Positions 4,157 through 7,304 of a stretch of DNA of 7,304 bases are shown in pieces. The DNA lies in the NCBI GenBank assembly GCA_034440595.1, contig JAWXCH010000169.1:1-7304 (forward strand), read 5' to 3'. This stretch comes from JAWXCH01 sp034440595 (GTDB lineage: Bacteria; Planctomycetota; Planctomycetia; Pirellulales; JALHPA01). Every line of letters starts with the position of its first letter. Positions within the stretch are counted from its first letter, which is position 1. The notes beneath the pieces are model-generated. The model was not told the origin of the DNA. It saw nothing but the letters and a program-made list of their open reading frames with translations, and did no database searches. A program made the translations under genes and the position numbers.

Positions 4157-7100
4157 TCCGCTGCTGCGCGTTCGACGTCGAATCATCTACCTGCTCGTGT
4201 TGGCAGTATTCATCGTCGCCATTCCGGCGATTGTCCACATCGGTTGGGATCACAAGATTCGTCAAGATGTCCAGGCCGACATCGAGTTCCACGTGCTCAA
4301 CATCCGCGAATCGCAGGAAGCGATGCTGACCATCGACGAGATTCTCCTCTGGGAGACTGATACGCCGATTCCCGTTGCACCCAACGAGCATCGCTCATTG
4401 CAATACTCCATGAACCGGCTGACTCGGTACGTCAAGAATCTCCAAACCCTCGAGCGACCCCAGCAGTGGGTCGAGGATGATGCCATCGTCCATCGCATCA
4501 GTCTGCAGGCGAATGCTATTACGGACGCCCCCACCATCGAACAGCAGAACACTTTGCATTCCGGGTTGATTCCATTGCGGCTGTCGTTCAATCAGCTCCG
4601 TCTCCTGCACACGCAATACCTGGCGAAAGCCCAATCTGTTCTCGCCGCGCAGAACGATACGGTGTTGCGAGTGTTAGTCCCGGTCGTGGGCGTGATGATG
4701 CTGTTGCTGGGCGTGGTGTTCGTGGCGACTTGGCGCACGACAAGCCAATCGCTTGAAAAAGAACAGCGGGATATTCAATCCCTGCAACGGGAGCGGCAAT
4801 TCAACGAAGCGGTGCTCCAGAACGCCGGCGCGCTGGTAGTGGTGCTGGATCGCCAGGGGCATATTCGTCGGTTCAACCGTGCTGCGGAGGAACTGAGCGG
4901 GTTTACGTTTGCTGAGGTCGAGGGGAAGTGTCCTTGGGAAACAGTTCTCCCCGCCGATGCCGCCGACGCTATTCGCAAAGAGGTGTTCGAGAGAATCTTC
5001 GACCAAACAACAGGCAAAGCAAGCAAGTACATCAACGAGTGGCAATCGAAGGATGGCAGTCGCTATGTGATCAAGTGGTTCAACACATTGCTCATGGACG
5101 CCGACGGTCAGCCGGATTTCACGGCCTCTATCGGCGTGGACATCACGGCCCACCTTCAGGCCCAAGCCGCGCTCGGCAACAGCCAGAGGAACCTCGCTGA
5201 AGCGCAGCGGATTTCCAAGGTCGGCAGTTGGGAACTCGATCTGATCAACAACGTGCTCCTCTGGTCGGCCGAAATCTATCGAATATTCGAAATGGACAAG
5301 GCATCTTTTGACGCATCATACGAGGCGTTTCTTGATGCAATCCATCCGGACGACCGTGAAGTCGTACACGAAGCCTACACCAACTCGTTAGAAACCGGCG
5401 AGTCTTACAGGATCGTGCACCGGCTACAGATGGCCGACGGCAGAATCAAGTGGGTCGCCGAGCGCGGCGAGAGCCAATTTGATGCTCAGGGCAAGGCGAT
5501 CCGCTCGATCGGAACCGTGCAGGACGTCACCGAGCAGATGAGGTCGAATGCGGAACTGCGCCTCAAAGACGCGATCGTGTCCAACCTGTTTGCCGGCGCC
5601 GTCACCGTCCGGCTCGACGATGGCACAATTCGATATGTCAACCCCAATTTCGCGGCGATGTTCGGATACGAAGAAGAGGAACTGATCGGTCAGCCGGCGA
5701 GCGTCCTGAATGCGGGCAGTCCGGAGGATGCTCGAAAGCAATCCATCGAAATCATCGACGCCCTTCGCACCCGCAGCTTCTGGCAGGGTGATCTCCAGAA
5801 CAAGAAGAAGGATGGATCGACCTTCTGGACGCGATCAAGCATCGTGACGATCGACCATCCGGAGTTCGGCCGCGTTGCAGTGAGCGTTCAGGAAGACATC
5901 ACGGAGCAGAAGAAAGCGGAAGAGGCGTTACGTGCCTCCCGCAACCAATTGCGGGAGATACTGGACTCGCTTTACGGCTTTGTTGGGCTCTACACACTCG
6001 ATGGCAGGGTCATCGAAGCCAATCGCGCCCCACTGGAGGCCGCCGGCGTGACGCGCGAACAGGTCATCGGCCAACCGTTCTGGGAAACCTACTGGTGGTC
6101 CTACTCTCCGCAGGTACAGGATCAGCTTCGTAAGGCGATGCGACGGGCCGCTCAAGGAGAAATAGTCCGCTATGACGTGCCTGTGCGAATCAAGGACGGA
6201 GCGATGATCACCATCGATGTTGCATTTGGCCCCCTGCGCGACGAGCGTGGAAACATCGTGAACATCATCGGATTCGGCGTGGACATCACGGAACGTTGCC
6301 ATGCCCAGGATACCCTGCGGGAAAGTGAACGGTCCTACCGTACCTTGTTTGAGACCTCGCCCGATGCCATTTTCATCATCGATTTAATGGGGCGCATCCG
6401 GTCGGCGAACGAAGCGGCCGGTCGCATGCACGGATATACCGTCGATGAACTCCTGACGATGTCGATTGACGATCTGAACGCCACAGGCAGCGAGAAGCAT
6501 GTGCCCATCCGCCTGGAAATATTGAAGGCCAATCCCGATGGTCAATCGAAGCGTTTCCAGGTGAATCATCGCCGCAAGGATGGGGCCGTTTTCCCCGTCG
6601 AGGTTGTGGCGGCCCCCGTTGAACTCCATGGTGAGATATTCTTTCTTGGCATCGACCGCGACATCAGTGATCGCGTTCAAGCAGAGACGACCCTGCGCGA
6701 AAGCGAAGAGCGGCTGCGGCTGGCGCTACAGGCCGCCAAGCAGGGGCTCTATGATCTGAATCTTGAAACTGGCGAAACCATCGTGTCGGATGAATATGCG
6801 CAGATGTTGGGCTACGACCCCGCCGATTTTCGTGAGACCAAAGCGGCCTGGATCGAGCGGCTCCATCCCGATGACCGTGATGCGGTGCTCTCCAAATATC
6901 GCGACTATGTTTCGGGGAAAACATCCGAATACCAAGTGGAGTTCCGTCAGCACACTCGGACGGGCCAATGGAAATGGATCCTGTCACTTGGAAAAATTGT
7001 TGTACGGGATGCCGACGGCAATCCCCTTCGCATGCTCGGAACCCATACCGACATTTCCGCACTGAAGACGGCTCAGGCAGAACTTCGACAGCGCGATCGG

Positions 7101-7304
7101 GAACTCATGCATGCCACCCGAGTCACGCAGATTGGCGGAATGGCAACGGCTATCGCCCACGAAATCAACCAGCCGCTGGGCGTGATCGCCAATTATTCCT
7201 CGATCGTGTTGAACGGCCTGCGATCCGGCAACCTGGATGGGGTCGCCGCTGCTGCCATGTTGGAAAAAATATGCGGTCAGTCGCTGCGGGCTGGCAACAT
7301 CATC
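4137..7304 (+). CDS. multi-PAS membrane histidine kinase, FixL-like HisKA, 3' truncated by window
   Basis: The frame stays open from GTG 4137 to the right edge, giving 1056 residues. A cytoplasmic Arg-rich N-terminus precedes TM1 (about 16-35), a mostly helical periplasmic region (36-176, no family recognised) and TM2 (about 177-197). A short coiled coil leads into six PAS-type domains: about 222-340, 347-468, 474-597, 600-730, 732-856 and 858-982. The second and sixth have the HPDDR motif of PAS_3-type folds, and most end in a D(I/V)T or DIS linker. HisKA starts near 984, with His1008 in AIAHEINQPL, the H-box style of FixL/TodS-like kinases. The HATPase domain lies outside the window. The protein should autophosphorylate His1008 and pass phosphate to a receiver, plausibly the FixJ-type regulator at 565-1191. 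The ligand is unknown, and the periplasmic part and PAS domains could sense different cues. Confidence 0.97.
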   Translation, partial: MTSTPGSPLLRVRRRIIYLLVLAVFIVAIPAIVHIGWDHKIRQDVQADIEFHVLNIRESQEAMLTIDEILLWETDTPIPVAPNEHRSLQYSMNRLTRYVKNLQTLERPQQWVEDDAIVHRISLQANAITDAPTIEQQNTLHSGLIPLRLSFNQLRLLHTQYLAKAQSVLAAQNDTVLRVLVPVVGVMMLLLGVVFVATWRTTSQSLEKEQRDIQSLQRERQFNEAVLQNAGALVVVLDRQGHIRRFNRAAEELSGFTFAEVEGKCPWETVLPADAADAIRKEVFERIFDQTTGKASKYINEWQSKDGSRYVIKWFNTLLMDADGQPDFTASIGVDITAHLQAQAALGNSQRNLAEAQRISKVGSWELDLINNVLLWSAEIYRIFEMDKASFDASYEAFLDAIHPDDREVVHEAYTNSLETGESYRIVHRLQMADGRIKWVAERGESQFDAQGKAIRSIGTVQDVTEQMRSNAELRLKDAIVSNLFAGAVTVRLDDGTIRYVNPNFAAMFGYEEEELIGQPASVLNAGSPEDARKQSIEIIDALRTRSFWQGDLQNKKKDGSTFWTRSSIVTIDHPEFGRVAVSVQEDITEQKKAEEALRASRNQLREILDSLYGFVGLYTLDGRVIEANRAPLEAAGVTREQVIGQPFWETYWWSYSPQVQDQLRKAMRRAAQGEIVRYDVPVRIKDGAMITIDVAFGPLRDERGNIVNIIGFGVDITERCHAQDTLRESERSYRTLFETSPDAIFIIDLMGRIRSANEAAGRMHGYTVDELLTMSIDDLNATGSEKHVPIRLEILKANPDGQSKRFQVNHRRKDGAVFPVEVVAAPVELHGEIFFLGIDRDISDRVQAETTLRESEERLRLALQAAKQGLYDLNLETGETIVSDEYAQMLGYDPADFRETKAAWIERLHPDDRDAVLSKYRDYVSGKTSEYQVEFRQHTRTGQWKWILSLGKIVVRDADGNPLRMLGTHTDISALKTAQAELRQRDRELMHATRVTQIGGMATAIAHEINQPLGVIANYSSIVLNGLRSGNLDGVAAAAMLEKICGQSLRAGNII

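Noticed and set aside
4674..5165. Minus-strand 163-codon frame opposite the kinase, and similar ones at 5928-6302 and 6664-7062
   Set aside because: All are antisense to a continuous multi-PAS kinase frame, have no own start signals, and are rich in His/Arg.

Overview
The window holds a bacterial signalling locus, with all recognisable genes on the + strand. Moderate GC, intergenic gaps of roughly 280-600 nt full of inverted repeats, and the style of the DUF420 and sensor-kinase proteins suggest a planctomycete. This is an inference from memory of protein style (about 50% confidence); there is no rRNA or other phylogenetic marker here.

Layout: (1) 2-280, the C-terminal end of a DUF420-like small membrane protein cut by the left edge. 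(2) 281-564, a structured gap with a stem-loop after DUF420 and four more hairpins before the next gene. (3) 565-1191, a FixJ-type response regulator (receiver plus LuxR-type HTH). (4) 1192-1785, a 594-nt gap without a convincing gene, ending in two strong hairpins; the second is an 11-bp stem followed by five T and lies just upstream of the next ribosome binding site. (5) 1786-3576, a complete PAS-GGDEF-EAL cyclic-di-GMP enzyme. (6) 3577-4136, a gap holding a roughly 150-bp imperfect palindrome, a second stem-loop, and a doubtful small lipoprotein-like ORF that may be frameshifted. (7) 4137 to the right edge (1056 codons seen), a membrane-anchored histidine kinase with a periplasmic helical region, six PAS-type domains and a FixL-like HisKA H-box (His1008). 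Its ATPase domain lies beyond the window.

How they may work together: the kinase H-box (AHEINQPL) is of the type that usually pairs with FixJ-like regulators, so the kinase and the 565-1191 regulator are a plausible two-component pair separated by a c-di-GMP enzyme. The enzyme has an intact GGDEF motif but no RxxD inhibitory site, and its EAL domain has Gly in place of the second Asp of the DDFGTG loop. It may therefore mainly make rather than break c-di-GMP. Its PAS domain keeps a His and a Met at the spacing of the haem ligands of E. coli DosP, so oxygen or redox sensing is worth testing. Each signalling gene has a long, hairpin-rich leader, which raises the possibility of RNA-level control. 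No CRISPR, tRNA, rRNA or transposase gene was seen.
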